Of a stretch of 64,000 nt of DNA, positions 16,939 through 25,019 are shown piece by piece (within the stretch, counting starts at the first letter, position 1; each line of letters starts with the position of its first letter). The notes beneath the pieces were generated by a model. It saw only the letters and a list, made by a program, of their open reading frames with translations, did no database searches and was not told the origin of the DNA. The translations under genes were made by a program, and so were the position numbers. The stretch lies in NCBI GenBank assembly GCA_942492125.1, contig CALODM010000045.1:124001-188000 (forward strand), written 5' to 3'. Source of the stretch: BCD1 sp942492125. Lineage in GTDB: Bacteria; Bacteroidota; Bacteroidia; Chitinophagales; Saprospiraceae.

Positions 16939-18597
16939 ATGAAATTTCTTTATACCCTCCTTTTGCTGTTCCTGTTTGGAGTTGCCTTTGGGCAGAATGC
17001 TTCAATAGAAGAACTGGAAAAAGAATTGAGTGAAGCGGCGACTACTGAAGAGAAGATGGTCCTTAATTTTCAGTTGGGAGAAGCGTATTTGCGTGTCGAT
17101 ACAGAAAAGTCTATAGATTTTGGAAAGGCGGCACACAACCAGGCAATATCAAAAAACAACAATGGCATGGCTGCCCGCTCAGCTTATTTGATTGCGAGAG
17201 GGTATGAACGGGCCAGAAACTCCCGCAATGCGGAAGTTTGGTTTAAGAGTACCCAGAAGTTTGCCAAAGAAGCAGGCTATTCCGACCTTTTGATCCAGGC
17301 AACAACCAAGCGAAGTGCTGTAGCCGTAAAAGAAAGAAATTACAGAAGGGCTTATGAAATAAATCAGGAAGCTTTTAATTATTTCAGTCAGCAGGGGACA
17401 TCCATGAGCGATCTGGATAGTAAATTTGAACGCCAGAAAAATCAATTGGAAAAGGAAAAGCGGGAGTTGGAAAAACAAAAGGATGAATTGACCTTTACCA
17501 TCAATAATCTCAAACTTCAAAGTGAGCAGTTATCAACGGATAAAACCATTTTGGAAGAAAGGCAGGCACAACTTTTACAATCCAATGAGCGAAAACAGCA
17601 GGAGATCTCAGCAAAACAGGAAGAGATCACGACCATTGAAGAAGAAAAGAAACAGATCGAGGAAGTAGCCAAAAGAAAAGAGAAAGAAGTGAAAAGTCTT
17701 TCCAGGGAAGCCCTGGAGCAAAAGGCGGCCCTTGCTGAAGCTACCCTGGAAGCCGAACAAAGCAAGCTTATTGCCCAAAAAAGTGAACTGGAGGCAGCCA
17801 AAAGCCGAAACCTGAGGAATCAGACCCTTGCAGCTGCAGGATTTCTGTTGTTGTTGTTAATTTTGTTTTATGCCCGATACAGAAGCAAACGAAAAGCTGC
17901 AGATACTTTGTCGCAAAAAAATAAAGAAATCGAAGAAGAACGCGAGCGTTCTGATGAGTTGTTGTTGAATATTTTGCCCGCCTCAATTGCTACAGAACTC
18001 AAGCAGTTTGGAAAAGCAAAAGCCAGGAAATTTAATGAAGTCACCGTTCTTTTTACTGACTTCAAAAACTTCACCCAAATTTCAGAACAACTAACTCCGG
18101 AAGAACTGGTGGAAGAACTGGACCTTTGTTTTAAAGCTTTCGACTTCATTATTTCTCAATATGAAGATATTGAAAAGATCAAAACCATTGGAGATGCCTA
18201 CATGTGTGCCAGTGGGTTAAGTGAACGCAGGTCTATTCCTTACAACATTGTCCAGGCAGCTCTCGAGATACAGGAATTCCTGGAGGAACACAAACAGGAG
18301 CGTATCCGCCTTGGACGTCCTTATTTTGAAGCCCGTATCGGAATCCATACGGGGCCTGTGGTTGCCGGAGTAGTAGGTGTTGATAAATTCGCCTACGACA
18401 TTTGGGGAGATACCGTAAACATTGCTGCCCGTATGGAATCGAGGAGTCTTCCGGGTAAGGTTAATATTTCCGAATCTACTTACAATCTGGTGCGATACAA
18501 ATTCGATTGCGAATACAGGGGTAAAGTTGATGCGAAAAACAAGGGCAGCGTTGATATGTATTTCGTAAAAGAACCTTTGGCTGCCGCAGCAGTATAA
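16939..18597 (+). CDS. class III adenylate cyclase with TPR, coiled coil and one TM segment
   Basis: A 552-residue sensor-like cyclase making cAMP from ATP. The order is signal peptide (1-19), TPR-like helices (about 25-150), a long coiled coil (about 160-290, Glu/Lys/Gln rich), one membrane helix (about 298-313), a linker ending in DELLLNILPASIATEL, and the catalytic domain (about 364-545). Metal-binding Asp374 (LFTDFKNFTQ) and Asp419 (KTIGDAYM) are present. Adenine-recognition Lys415 and Asp487 (YDIWGD) point to ATP, and Asn494 and Arg498 stabilise the transition state. The architecture resembles Bacteroidota TPR-TM histidine kinases with the output module exchanged. The gene converges on the TPR/sigma pair, with 3 bases between. 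Confidence 0.95.
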   Translation: MKFLYTLLLLFLFGVAFGQNASIEELEKELSEAATTEEKMVLNFQLGEAYLRVDTEKSIDFGKAAHNQAISKNNNGMAARSAYLIARGYERARNSRNAEVWFKSTQKFAKEAGYSDLLIQATTKRSAVAVKERNYRRAYEINQEAFNYFSQQGTSMSDLDSKFERQKNQLEKEKRELEKQKDELTFTINNLKLQSEQLSTDKTILEERQAQLLQSNERKQQEISAKQEEITTIEEEKKQIEEVAKRKEKEVKSLSREALEQKAALAEATLEAEQSKLIAQKSELEAAKSRNLRNQTLAAAGFLLLLLILFYARYRSKRKAADTLSQKNKEIEEERERSDELLLNILPASIATELKQFGKAKARKFNEVTVLFTDFKNFTQISEQLTPEELVEELDLCFKAFDFIISQYEDIEKIKTIGDAYMCASGLSERRSIPYNIVQAALEIQEFLEEHKQERIRLGRPYFEARIGIHTGPVVAGVVGVDKFAYDIWGDTVNIAARMESRSLPGKVNISESTYNLVRYKFDCEYRGKVDAKNKGSVDMYFVKEPLAAAAV

Positions 18598-18600
18598 CGC

Positions 18601-19293
18601 CTATTCAAGTAATTCCAGCAATTCCTTTGCTGCCTGGTTGTTCCATTCGCTGTTTTTGATTTCCAATAACAAGGGTTTCGCTTTTTCGGGTTCCTTATTT
18701 TGGAGGTATGCTAATGCCAGAAACCAGGTCGTTTCATTTTCAAATTTTCCGGTTTTTTCATTCTCTTTAAGCGAGGAAAGAATTTCTATGGCCCGGAGCT
18801 GGTTTTGGGTGTACAAATAGCTTAGTCCCAAAAAGAAAAAATCTTCACTTTCCCCTGCTCCCAGGGCAATTACTTTTTCGTAATTGTCAATTGCCCTGTC
18901 GAATTCTTTCCGGTTATAAGCTGCTGTGGCGTCAATAGTCAATTGCCCAATATCCAAATCTCCTTTTGAAAGTTCCTTATTTTGAAAAAACGATTGTTCC
19001 AGATAATTACCGGCCAGCTCCTGGTAGGAATACTTTTCTGTTTGTAAATAAGTGATATACATGAGGAACAACAAGGCAATAGCCGCTGCCGTTCCCAGCC
19101 ATAAATAGAAGGTTCGTACTTTTCTTTTATGCTGTTTATCCCCCGGGGGAGCAATACCGTGTTTTTCTTCAAGTATTTTACTCCACCGCCTTTTCCTGTC
19201 CCGGTCGAATTTTGCTTTCAGGAATTTTTTGGTGAAAGTTTCCAGTTCTTCCCCTTTCAGATTCTCGTCAGTAAATTTTCTTGAACTATCCAT
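18601..19293 (-). CDS. membrane-anchored TPR protein, probable sigma partner
   Basis: 230 residues: a charged cytoplasmic N-terminus of about 60 residues (FTKKFLKAKFDRDRKRRWSK), one membrane helix (about 63-83, FYLWLGTAAAIALLFLMYIT), and an outward domain of TPR-like helices (FDRAIDNYEKVIALGAGES, ENETTWFLALAYLQNKEPEKA). It lies 3 bases downstream of the long sigma factor gene on the same strand, so the two are almost certainly co-transcribed. Topology and position fit an anti-sigma or sensor role with the basic N-terminus contacting the sigma factor, but no known anti-sigma motif is present. Related two-gene modules accompany TPR-CHAT genes in Saprospirales, from memory and unverified. Confidence 0.75.
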   Translation of the reverse strand: MDSSRKFTDENLKGEELETFTKKFLKAKFDRDRKRRWSKILEEKHGIAPPGDKQHKRKVRTFYLWLGTAAAIALLFLMYITYLQTEKYSYQELAGNYLEQSFFQNKELSKGDLDIGQLTIDATAAYNRKEFDRAIDNYEKVIALGAGESEDFFFLGLSYLYTQNQLRAIEILSSLKENEKTGKFENETTWFLALAYLQNKEPEKAKPLLLEIKNSEWNNQAAKELLELLE

Positions 19294-19296
19294 AAT

Positions 19297-20103
19297 TTAA
19301 TGATTCATTTGTTTAAAATAACCCCTCAGTTTTTCAATACATCGCTGTTTTTGCTTTCGCATTGCCGTAGGGCTTTTTTCATGTTTTTTGGCTATTTCAT
19401 TTAACGAACTGTTGTTGTAATAAAAATTTTCGAGTAGTTGTTGGCACTTTTCTCCCAAACGTTCCAAGGCTTTGTCTAAGGTGTCAAGGCTGGCTTCTTC
19501 AAAGGTTATTGCTTCTTCCGGAATGTCATAATCCTCCAGGGGTTCCTGTAACTTGTTTTTTCTGATACCTTTAAAATAGTACTGGCCTGCCATTTGGGTG
19601 AAAAGAAATTGGAGGTTCCCATACTTTATGGTGCCGTCTTTTAATCCTTTGCAAAAGGCCAGCAGTGCATCCATTGAAGCATCATAGGCATCTGCATAGG
19701 ATGCTTTGTATTTGCCTTGAATATAATTCAGACAATAATCAAAATGAACCAGGAAGACAATCTCGAAAATACTTTCGTCCCCATTGCTCATCTTCAGGAC
19801 CATTTCATTGAAAGCCCCTTCAGAAAGTCCAAAATTTTTGTCCATCAAACGCCTGTATTTATTGGTTTCTCTGGGTACAATAATAGTTAAAGCTTCCTGA
19901 AAAACCTGAACAGGCTGTGATTTGTTTTCTTGAAATTTTGCCTCAAGCCTATGCACCACATTTTGCCCAACATCCTCTGCTTCCCGATTTTGGAATTGAT
20001 ATTCTTCCATCAGGAGTTGCCGTAATTTGGGTAGAAATCTTCTCTCAAATTGCTTTATGGTTACGATATATGGACCCATTTTCTTCATTTTCCATGTGCT
20101 CAT
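19297..20103 (-). CDS. long ECF-like sigma factor with N-terminal extension
   Basis: At 268 residues it is about 90 longer than a standard ECF factor. A recognisable region 2-like part lies at about residues 108-180 (ESIFEIVFLVHFDYCLNYI, YADAYDASMDALLAFC, LQFLFTQMAGQYYFKGIR) and a region 4 HTH at about 238-262 (SSLNEIAKKHEKSPTAMRKQK). Residues 15-75 contain a second acidic, region-2-resembling stretch (REAEDVGQNVVHRLEAKF), which may be a degenerate duplicate or a regulatory domain. The downstream membrane TPR protein probably controls it. The start at 20103 lies 15 bases from a large palindromic element at 20118-20303. Sigma assignment is good for the C-terminal half; the extension is unassigned. 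Confidence 0.75.
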   Translation of the reverse strand: MSTWKMKKMGPYIVTIKQFERRFLPKLRQLLMEEYQFQNREAEDVGQNVVHRLEAKFQENKSQPVQVFQEALTIIVPRETNKYRRLMDKNFGLSEGAFNEMVLKMSNGDESIFEIVFLVHFDYCLNYIQGKYKASYADAYDASMDALLAFCKGLKDGTIKYGNLQFLFTQMAGQYYFKGIRKNKLQEPLEDYDIPEEAITFEEASLDTLDKALERLGEKCQQLLENFYYNNSSLNEIAKKHEKSPTAMRKQKQRCIEKLRGYFKQMNH

Positions 20104-20117
20104 GAACGAGATGGCTT

Positions 20118-20303
20118 ACATATATAAAAGCCACGAAACCACGAAACGTGACATAAAAACGGCAACTTTTTTCAAAAAAACTTTTTTCTCCCCCTCCCCA
20201 GACCTCCGAGGTTTTTAAAACCTCGGAGGTCTGAGTGAGCCCCGCTGAAAAAAAGTCGTTAAAAAAATGTCACGTTTGTGCATCTCGTGGCTTTTATATA
20301 TGT
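20118..20303. repeat. 186-bp palindromic element (REP/MITE-like) between divergent genes
   Basis: Outer arms are a perfect 19-base inverted repeat (20118-20136 with 20285-20303, ACATATATAAAAGCCACGA). A second inner pair AAACGTGACAT/ATGTCACGTTT lies at 20144-20154 and 20267-20277. A central near-perfect hairpin of 17-base arms (CAGACCTCCGAGGTTTT, 20199-20215, with 20217-20233) has one central base. It occupies most of the gap between the sigma gene (start 20103) and the barrel gene (start 20345). No transposase lies inside. Confidence 0.8.
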
Positions 20304-20344
20304 AGGCGGCCCTGAGGAGCCGGAATAACTAAAACCGAAAATCA

Positions 20345-20920
20345 ATGAAAATGAAAATTAGAAATTTACTCTTGTTATCCACAATGTTACTATCAATTAC
20401 CCAGGGAAAGGGGCAATGCCCAAAAAACAATGCTCAATTCTTTGAGGTTGCTGTCGGTGTGGGAGTTGTGCCGACTTTTGTAAAAGATCAATTGCAAACG
20501 GACATTCCCCCTGTTTCGGCAGGTTTTGATTATCAGATAAATGAACGCTTCAGTGTAGGCAGTAGAATCGGTATTACTAAAGTGACAAGTGCAGCAGACC
20601 TGTTGGATGACGGAAATTACGAACAGTTTAAAAACCGGTTTTTCATGGCCGGATTGAGGTTTAGTGTCCATTCACGATACTTTGAACACTGGGATTTGTA
20701 TGGTGGGATGAATATCGCTTATACCATTAGTAAAATCAGTGTGGTCAAAGGAAATGTGGCATTACTTGAAAAACATCTGAATTTCGGGGAGGTTTCGGGG
20801 AGGTTCATGAGTTCTGCATTTATCGGGGCAAAATTTGAGATGAAGCCCAAAACCGCCCTTTTTGGAGAGATCGGCTATGGGGTTTCCCTATTTAGCCTGG
20901 GGGTAACCAGAAAAATTTGA
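20345..20920 (+). CDS. outer-membrane beta-barrel protein
   Basis: A 191-residue exported protein with a signal peptide (to about Gly23, LLSITQGKG) and the alternating strand pattern of small outer-membrane barrels (YQINERFSVGSRIGI, FFMAGLRFSVHSRYF, YGGMNIAYTISK, FGEIGYGVSLFSLG). It resembles the opacity/OmpX-like porin family in size and spacing. Cargo or signal is unknown. It is transcribed away from the sigma/TPR operon across the palindromic element, so it might be that system's target gene or co-regulated partner. That is a positional inference only. A terminator-like hairpin follows at 20940-21020. Confidence 0.78.
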   Translation: MKMKIRNLLLLSTMLLSITQGKGQCPKNNAQFFEVAVGVGVVPTFVKDQLQTDIPPVSAGFDYQINERFSVGSRIGITKVTSAADLLDDGNYEQFKNRFFMAGLRFSVHSRYFEHWDLYGGMNIAYTISKISVVKGNVALLEKHLNFGEVSGRFMSSAFIGAKFEMKPKTALFGEIGYGVSLFSLGVTRKI

Positions 20921-20939
20921 GAACTAACTACTGATAGGT

Positions 20940-21020
20940 GGAGGCCTTTCCAAAAAAAATGCAACTGAATGAAAACTGTTGAACCCCAACGCTGCTATTT
21001 AGTGAAAGGCCTCCTTTTTT
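20940..21020 (+). terminator. probable intrinsic terminator
   Basis: GGAGGCCTTTC (20940-20950) pairs perfectly with GAAAGGCCTCC (21004-21014), followed by TTTTTT. The 53-base loop is long for a classical terminator, but the stem and T-run after the barrel gene fit. Confidence 0.55.
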
Positions 21021-21111
21021 AGGTAAATAAACGGAGTTGTTTGATGACTAGTAATGCCCCAGCACCTACCTTTGTGTTTTTTAATCGATGTGTTTAATAT
21101 TGACAAAAGGT

Positions 21112-22521
21112 ATGAAAAGGATTAATATATTCCACGGAGTATGGATTTTGATTTTGGCTTTTGGCGCCCAGGCTGCTGTTGCACAACTCACCATAAATAT
21201 TACCTCGGTTCCGGCCAATACCCCTGCCGGTGATGATATTTATATCGCAGGAAATTTTAACGCTTGGGATCCCGGCAATGCTGGCTATAAGCTTACGGAT
21301 AATGATAATGGTTCATTTACTATCAGCCTGAATCCTTCTGTTGGCAACCTTGAGTTTAAATTCACCAGAGGGTCTTGGGCTACTGTGGAAGGCAATGCCC
21401 AGGGACAATACATTCCCAATAGAACTCTTTATTATGGTGGAGGCCAGCAAACGGAAAACCTCACTATTGCCGGATGGGAAGGCAATGGCAGTGGCAGTAC
21501 GCTTGCTGAGAACGCCTATATCCTGAGTGAGGATTTTGAAATTCCTCAATTGAACAGAACCCGGAGGATCTGGCTTTATCTGCCTCCGGATTATGAAACT
21601 ACAGACAAAACCTATCCTGTCTTGTATATGCAAGATGGTCAGAACCTTTTTGATGCGTCCACCAGTTTTTCAATAGAATGGGAAATAGATGAATCACTCA
21701 ATGAGTTGTTTGCCGATGGGGATGAAGGTGTTATTGTGATTGGAATTGATAACGGAGGTGTGCATCGTATAGATGAATATTCCCCTTGGGTTAATGCTCA
21801 GTATGGGGGCGGTGAAGGAGAGCAATACGTCGATTTCATCGTAGAAACTCTGAAGCCATTTGTGGATGCCAATTTCAGGACAAAACCTGATCGGGATAAC
21901 ACGGGAATCATGGGGAGTTCCATGGGGGGGCTGATATCCATGTATGCAGCGATCGAGCACCAGGATGTGTTTAGTAAAGCCGGTATTTTTTCTCCTTCAT
22001 TTTGGTTCTCAAACCAGGTGTATTCCCATGTCGAAAATACGGGTAAGGAGCAGGAAATGAAATTCTATATGCTTGGCGGAGAACAGGAAAGCGCGTCATT
22101 GATCCAACAAATGGAAGCGATGGAAACTACTTTATACGAGGCTGGTTTTGGGGCATCTGAAGTAATGCTTGTTACACACCCTGACGGGCAACACAGCGAG
22201 TGGTATTGGCGTCGGGAATTTAAGGATGCTTATTCCTGGTTATTTAGTGAAGTAATTGATGCCGTGCCATTTGTATCCCCGGAAGATAAAATACTGATCG
22301 GCCCTAATCCATTTACCGATTCTCTGAATTTTGAAACAGAATTATCTTTAGGTGAGGTCGTGCTTAACCTTTATGATCTGACCGCTAAAAAAATGCTCAG
22401 CAGAAATATTTCCATTAACGGATCAGTGAATTTGGCACTCTTGAAAAACGGGCTTTATCTTCTGGAAATAATCAAAGATGGGGAAACAATCCTGTTTAGA
22501 AAGGTTATTAAAGAACAATAA
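21112..22521 (+). CDS. secreted esterase with starch-binding-like domain and T9SS domain
   Basis: Start set at the ATG at 21112, which begins a signal peptide (MKRINIFHGVWILILAFGAQ). About residues 25-110 form a CBM20/AMPK1-like glycogen-binding fold (ITSVPANTPAGDDIYIAGNF, NAWDPGN). A putative esterase domain (alpha/beta hydrolase of the IroE/Fes type) spans about 140-380, with nucleophile Ser in GIMGSSMGGL and a His in GQHSEWYW. A T9SS sorting domain forms the final 80 residues (GPNPFTDSLNF, NGLYLLEII). It is likely a surface-exposed ester hydrolase acting on a polysaccharide-linked or siderophore-like substrate; the real substrate is unknown. The gene is followed by a lipoprotein gene. Confidence 0.9.
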   Translation: MKRINIFHGVWILILAFGAQAAVAQLTINITSVPANTPAGDDIYIAGNFNAWDPGNAGYKLTDNDNGSFTISLNPSVGNLEFKFTRGSWATVEGNAQGQYIPNRTLYYGGGQQTENLTIAGWEGNGSGSTLAENAYILSEDFEIPQLNRTRRIWLYLPPDYETTDKTYPVLYMQDGQNLFDASTSFSIEWEIDESLNELFADGDEGVIVIGIDNGGVHRIDEYSPWVNAQYGGGEGEQYVDFIVETLKPFVDANFRTKPDRDNTGIMGSSMGGLISMYAAIEHQDVFSKAGIFSPSFWFSNQVYSHVENTGKEQEMKFYMLGGEQESASLIQQMEAMETTLYEAGFGASEVMLVTHPDGQHSEWYWRREFKDAYSWLFSEVIDAVPFVSPEDKILIGPNPFTDSLNFETELSLGEVVLNLYDLTAKKMLSRNISINGSVNLALLKNGLYLLEIIKDGETILFRKVIKEQ

Positions 22522-22573
22522 AAAGGCCTTAGGAAATTATCCGGTATTTATTGGAAGTTGAAAATTCAGAGCA

Positions 22574-23077
22574 ATGAGTTCATTGAAGATTTTTACCGGC
22601 ATATTGATGCTTTTCTTACTTTCAGGATGTGTTGGTCAACATTATGATGAGATATTAATCAACGAAGAATTTGTCACAAAAAAAATAAGTGAACTCTCCC
22701 GACCAATGGCAAGTTTATTGCACCAGAGTGATTTGAATATGCAGTTCACAAGAACGGACTATTTGCATGCCGGTTGGGACATAGCTGACCCGTTGACATT
22801 TTTTGAATTGCTGCGGTTGAAAGGGCATGAAGAAAATGTAGTGCTTTTATTGTATGCCAGAGTCGTATCTGAAAGTCAAAAAATATGGGATGTTCGTGTA
22901 GCCACAGTTGAGGGATATAAAGTGCGGTACAATTTTCCGGTATGGCAGAATTCATTCCAGGACAGGAATTATACCAGAATATCGAAAAGGAAAGGGGAAT
23001 ATGTTGCTGAAATCATCCGGGGGGGACGGCAAGAAGCTGTTTATTTTATGGAAAAAGGTGAAGTGGAAACTGAATAG
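22574..23077 (+). CDS. lipoprotein of unknown function
   Basis: A 167-residue protein with a signal peptide and lipobox at LLSGC (about Cys19), so it is probably an envelope lipoprotein. The mature part has no recognised domain. It contains a helical N-terminal section (VTKKISELSRPMASLL) and a strand-rich C-terminal half (VVLLLYARVVSESQKIWDVRV, GEYVAEIIRGG). It follows the T9SS esterase by about 50 bases on the same strand and could be co-transcribed. It converges on the sigma factor at 23165 with a bidirectional hairpin between. Confidence 0.72.
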   Translation: MSSLKIFTGILMLFLLSGCVGQHYDEILINEEFVTKKISELSRPMASLLHQSDLNMQFTRTDYLHAGWDIADPLTFFELLRLKGHEENVVLLLYARVVSESQKIWDVRVATVEGYKVRYNFPVWQNSFQDRNYTRISKRKGEYVAEIIRGGRQEAVYFMEKGEVETE

Positions 23078-23080
23078 TCA

Positions 23081-23109
23081 AAAAACAGGGCCCGCATTTG
23101 CGAGCCCTG
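23081..23109 (-). terminator. intrinsic terminator of the sigma/glycosyltransferase operon
   Basis: On the minus strand the stem CAGGGC (from 23109) pairs with GCCCTG ending at 23086 and is followed by TTTTTT. It sits after the sigma factor stop (23165) and before the convergent lipoprotein stop (23077). Confidence 0.6.
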
Positions 23110-23164
23110 ACGAGATAATTGCTATTATTATTTCCAATGAGGGAAATTGTTTTACAGAAAGTCA

Positions 23165-23809
23165 TTAAACAGCAGCTTTGGTATAAACTACATCGAATTG
23201 CGCACTGGCACCAGGTTGTTGAATCAATTCAAATAAAATCTCTTTTGCTCTGAATAGCTGAGCCTTCACCGTTCCCAAGGGAATGTCCAATTCATTTGCT
23301 ATTTCCTCATAACTCAGTTCTTCAAAAAACCTCAATTCAATCATGAGGCGATATTTTTTATTAAGTTGGTTGACCAGTTTGCGGATCAGGTAGAGTCTTT
23401 GCTCTCTGATGATCTCGTCTTCAGGGTTGAGGCAATAGGCTTCCAGGTTGGTGGAGAATGACTCGTCGTTATCATCGTATATAGGCTCATCAATTGAGAA
23501 AACACTGAGTCGCTTTTTTCTCACATGATCAATACAGTTGTTGATGGCAATTTTATACAACCAGGTGCTGAATGCATATCTGGGTACGTAGGATGGAAGT
23601 TTAATGAATGCCTTTCCAAAAGCTTCAATGGTAAGGTCGTTGGAATCTTCCTGGTTACCACTCATTTTTAACATGAGATGATAAATGGCGTTACGGTAGC
23701 GATCCATTAGCAAGCTATAGGCCATTTGGTCACCTTTAGTGGCTTTTTTTACCAATTCGTAATCGTCCAGTGCTTTTTTCGATAAGTTAGTTTTAGCAAC
23801 TACTTCCAT
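23165..23809 (-). CDS. ECF RNA polymerase sigma factor
   Basis: A start at the ATG at 23809 gives a 214-residue protein of normal ECF size; the longer frame reaching 23899 lies inside the upstream gene. The ATG overlaps the end of that gene by 10 bases (ATGG...TAG), which implies translational coupling. Region 2 is EDSNDLTIEAFGKAFIKLPSYV with FSTWLYKIAINNCIDHVR; region 4 is LSYEEIANELDIPLGTVKAQLFRAK. It is the conserved SigW/RpoE-like type of Bacteroidota. No anti-sigma gene is adjacent; instead it is the last gene of a plsC-like/small ORF/glycosyltransferase operon. Confidence 0.93.
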   Translation of the reverse strand: MEVVAKTNLSKKALDDYELVKKATKGDQMAYSLLMDRYRNAIYHLMLKMSGNQEDSNDLTIEAFGKAFIKLPSYVPRYAFSTWLYKIAINNCIDHVRKKRLSVFSIDEPIYDDNDESFSTNLEAYCLNPEDEIIREQRLYLIRKLVNQLNKKYRLMIELRFFEELSYEEIANELDIPLGTVKAQLFRAKEILFELIQQPGASAQFDVVYTKAAV

Positions 23810-24909
23810 TTTTTTTTCGTGTTTCCTGTTAATAATACAGGCGAGAAAATCAGGTAGTACAAAAGGAACAAAGCGTCGAAGAGTGGAAAAAATTTCCAAA
23901 GTGCCAGATCGTTGAGTTTTTTCAGGATCCGTCTGCTGAGCCAGAGTACTACTGTCATTCTCACCAAATAACTACCTAGGGCTATCATGAGATAGCAGTT
24001 GTTGAGAAGCAGGAAAAACAGAGCAGCATAAAAGGCAAAATGGCTCGCTGAAAGCGCGCCAAGGAGCAATTTGTGATGCAATCTGTACTTGCTTCCCGTA
24101 GTGAGATGTCGGGTTTTTTGATAGTAGTAGCCTGGCCAACTGCTTTTGGCTTCGGAAAAGACGAAAGCGGAAGGCTTTAAAATAAGAGCAGTATTTCCGG
24201 AATGGGCAACGGCATTGATGAATAAATCATCGTCACCCGAGGCCAGGTGAGCGTGTTTTTTAAATCCACCGGCTTTTTCGAAAAGTGATTTTCGGTAGAT
24301 CAAATTACGCCCAACCCCCATGTAGGGAAATCCTGTCAATGCAAAAGATTGGTAGGTGATAGCTGTATAAATACTCTCAAAGCGAATGAAAAAATTTAAG
24401 AAGCTTTTTTTAGAAATGAATGGACCATGTCCCAAACCGATTTCAATCTTTCCATTGAGTGCTTCCTGCATTTGGCTGATCCAGTATTTACTGGCTGGCC
24501 TGCAATCGGCATCGGTAAGTAACAAAATGTCAAAACGGGATTGTTTAATTCCCGCACTTAAAGCTTCTTTTTTCCCAGGTAGTGTAGCCTGTTGTAGATT
24601 AACGACCGTAAAGTTGTGGAATTTTTGTTGAAATTCCAAAAGAATATCCAAAGAATTATCCGAGGAATTATCATTTACTACAATTACCTCAAACAATTCA
24701 TAGTCCTGGCCAAGGATAATTGGTAAATTGTTTTTCAGGTTTTCCGCCTCATTCCGGGCGCAAATGATAACGGAAACCGGTTTTGGCTTTATCTGAACCG
24801 GAGTAGCCGGGGTTTTATAATAAGCCAAACGAGAAAAAAAGCCCAGCCAAAAAATCAGCTGTACAATCAGGGAGCAAATGTATACTATTAAGACTGTATC
24901 GTTTAGCAA
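23800..24909 (-). CDS. family 2 glycosyltransferase, membrane-bound
   Basis: A 369-residue protein. An N-terminal membrane segment (about 5-27) is followed by a GT-A domain: VSVIICARNEAENLKNN, the VVNDNSSDNS and LLTDADC metal/sugar-binding motifs, and GDDDLF, then two or three C-terminal membrane segments (FAFYAALFFLLLNNCYLMI). Such enzymes transfer a sugar from a nucleotide donor onto a lipid or polysaccharide at the inner-membrane face; the acceptor is unknown. It is preceded by an 87-base small ORF and overlaps the sigma gene, consistent with one operon. Confidence 0.92.
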   Translation of the reverse strand: MLNDTVLIVYICSLIVQLIFWLGFFSRLAYYKTPATPVQIKPKPVSVIICARNEAENLKNNLPIILGQDYELFEVIVVNDNSSDNSLDILLEFQQKFHNFTVVNLQQATLPGKKEALSAGIKQSRFDILLLTDADCRPASKYWISQMQEALNGKIEIGLGHGPFISKKSFLNFFIRFESIYTAITYQSFALTGFPYMGVGRNLIYRKSLFEKAGGFKKHAHLASGDDDLFINAVAHSGNTALILKPSAFVFSEAKSSWPGYYYQKTRHLTTGSKYRLHHKLLLGALSASHFAFYAALFFLLLNNCYLMIALGSYLVRMTVVLWLSRRILKKLNDLALWKFFPLFDALFLLYYLIFSPVLLTGNTKKKWK

Positions 24910-24919
24910 AGTTGGATAA

Positions 24920-25006
24920 TTATTTCCTTTTTAAGATAACAAAAGCATAAATAACGGCAACAGCAAAGGTGAAATAGACATAATTGGGCAGGGTGTATAT
25001 CATCAT
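24920..25006 (-). CDS. putative small membrane protein, 28 residues
   Basis: An ATG at 25006 opens a 28-codon frame ending at TAA 24922-24920. The peptide begins MMIYTLPNYVYFTFAVAVIY and ends LKRK: one hydrophobic helix followed by a positive tail, the usual shape of small inner-membrane proteins. It fills the gap between the acyltransferase stop (25020) and the glycosyltransferase start (24909) with 13 and 10 bases to spare. A short random frame is possible; the tight packing and hydrophobicity favour a real gene. Confidence 0.4.
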   Translation of the reverse strand: MMIYTLPNYVYFTFAVAVIYAFVILKRK

Positions 25007-25019
25007 TGTCGATATTATT

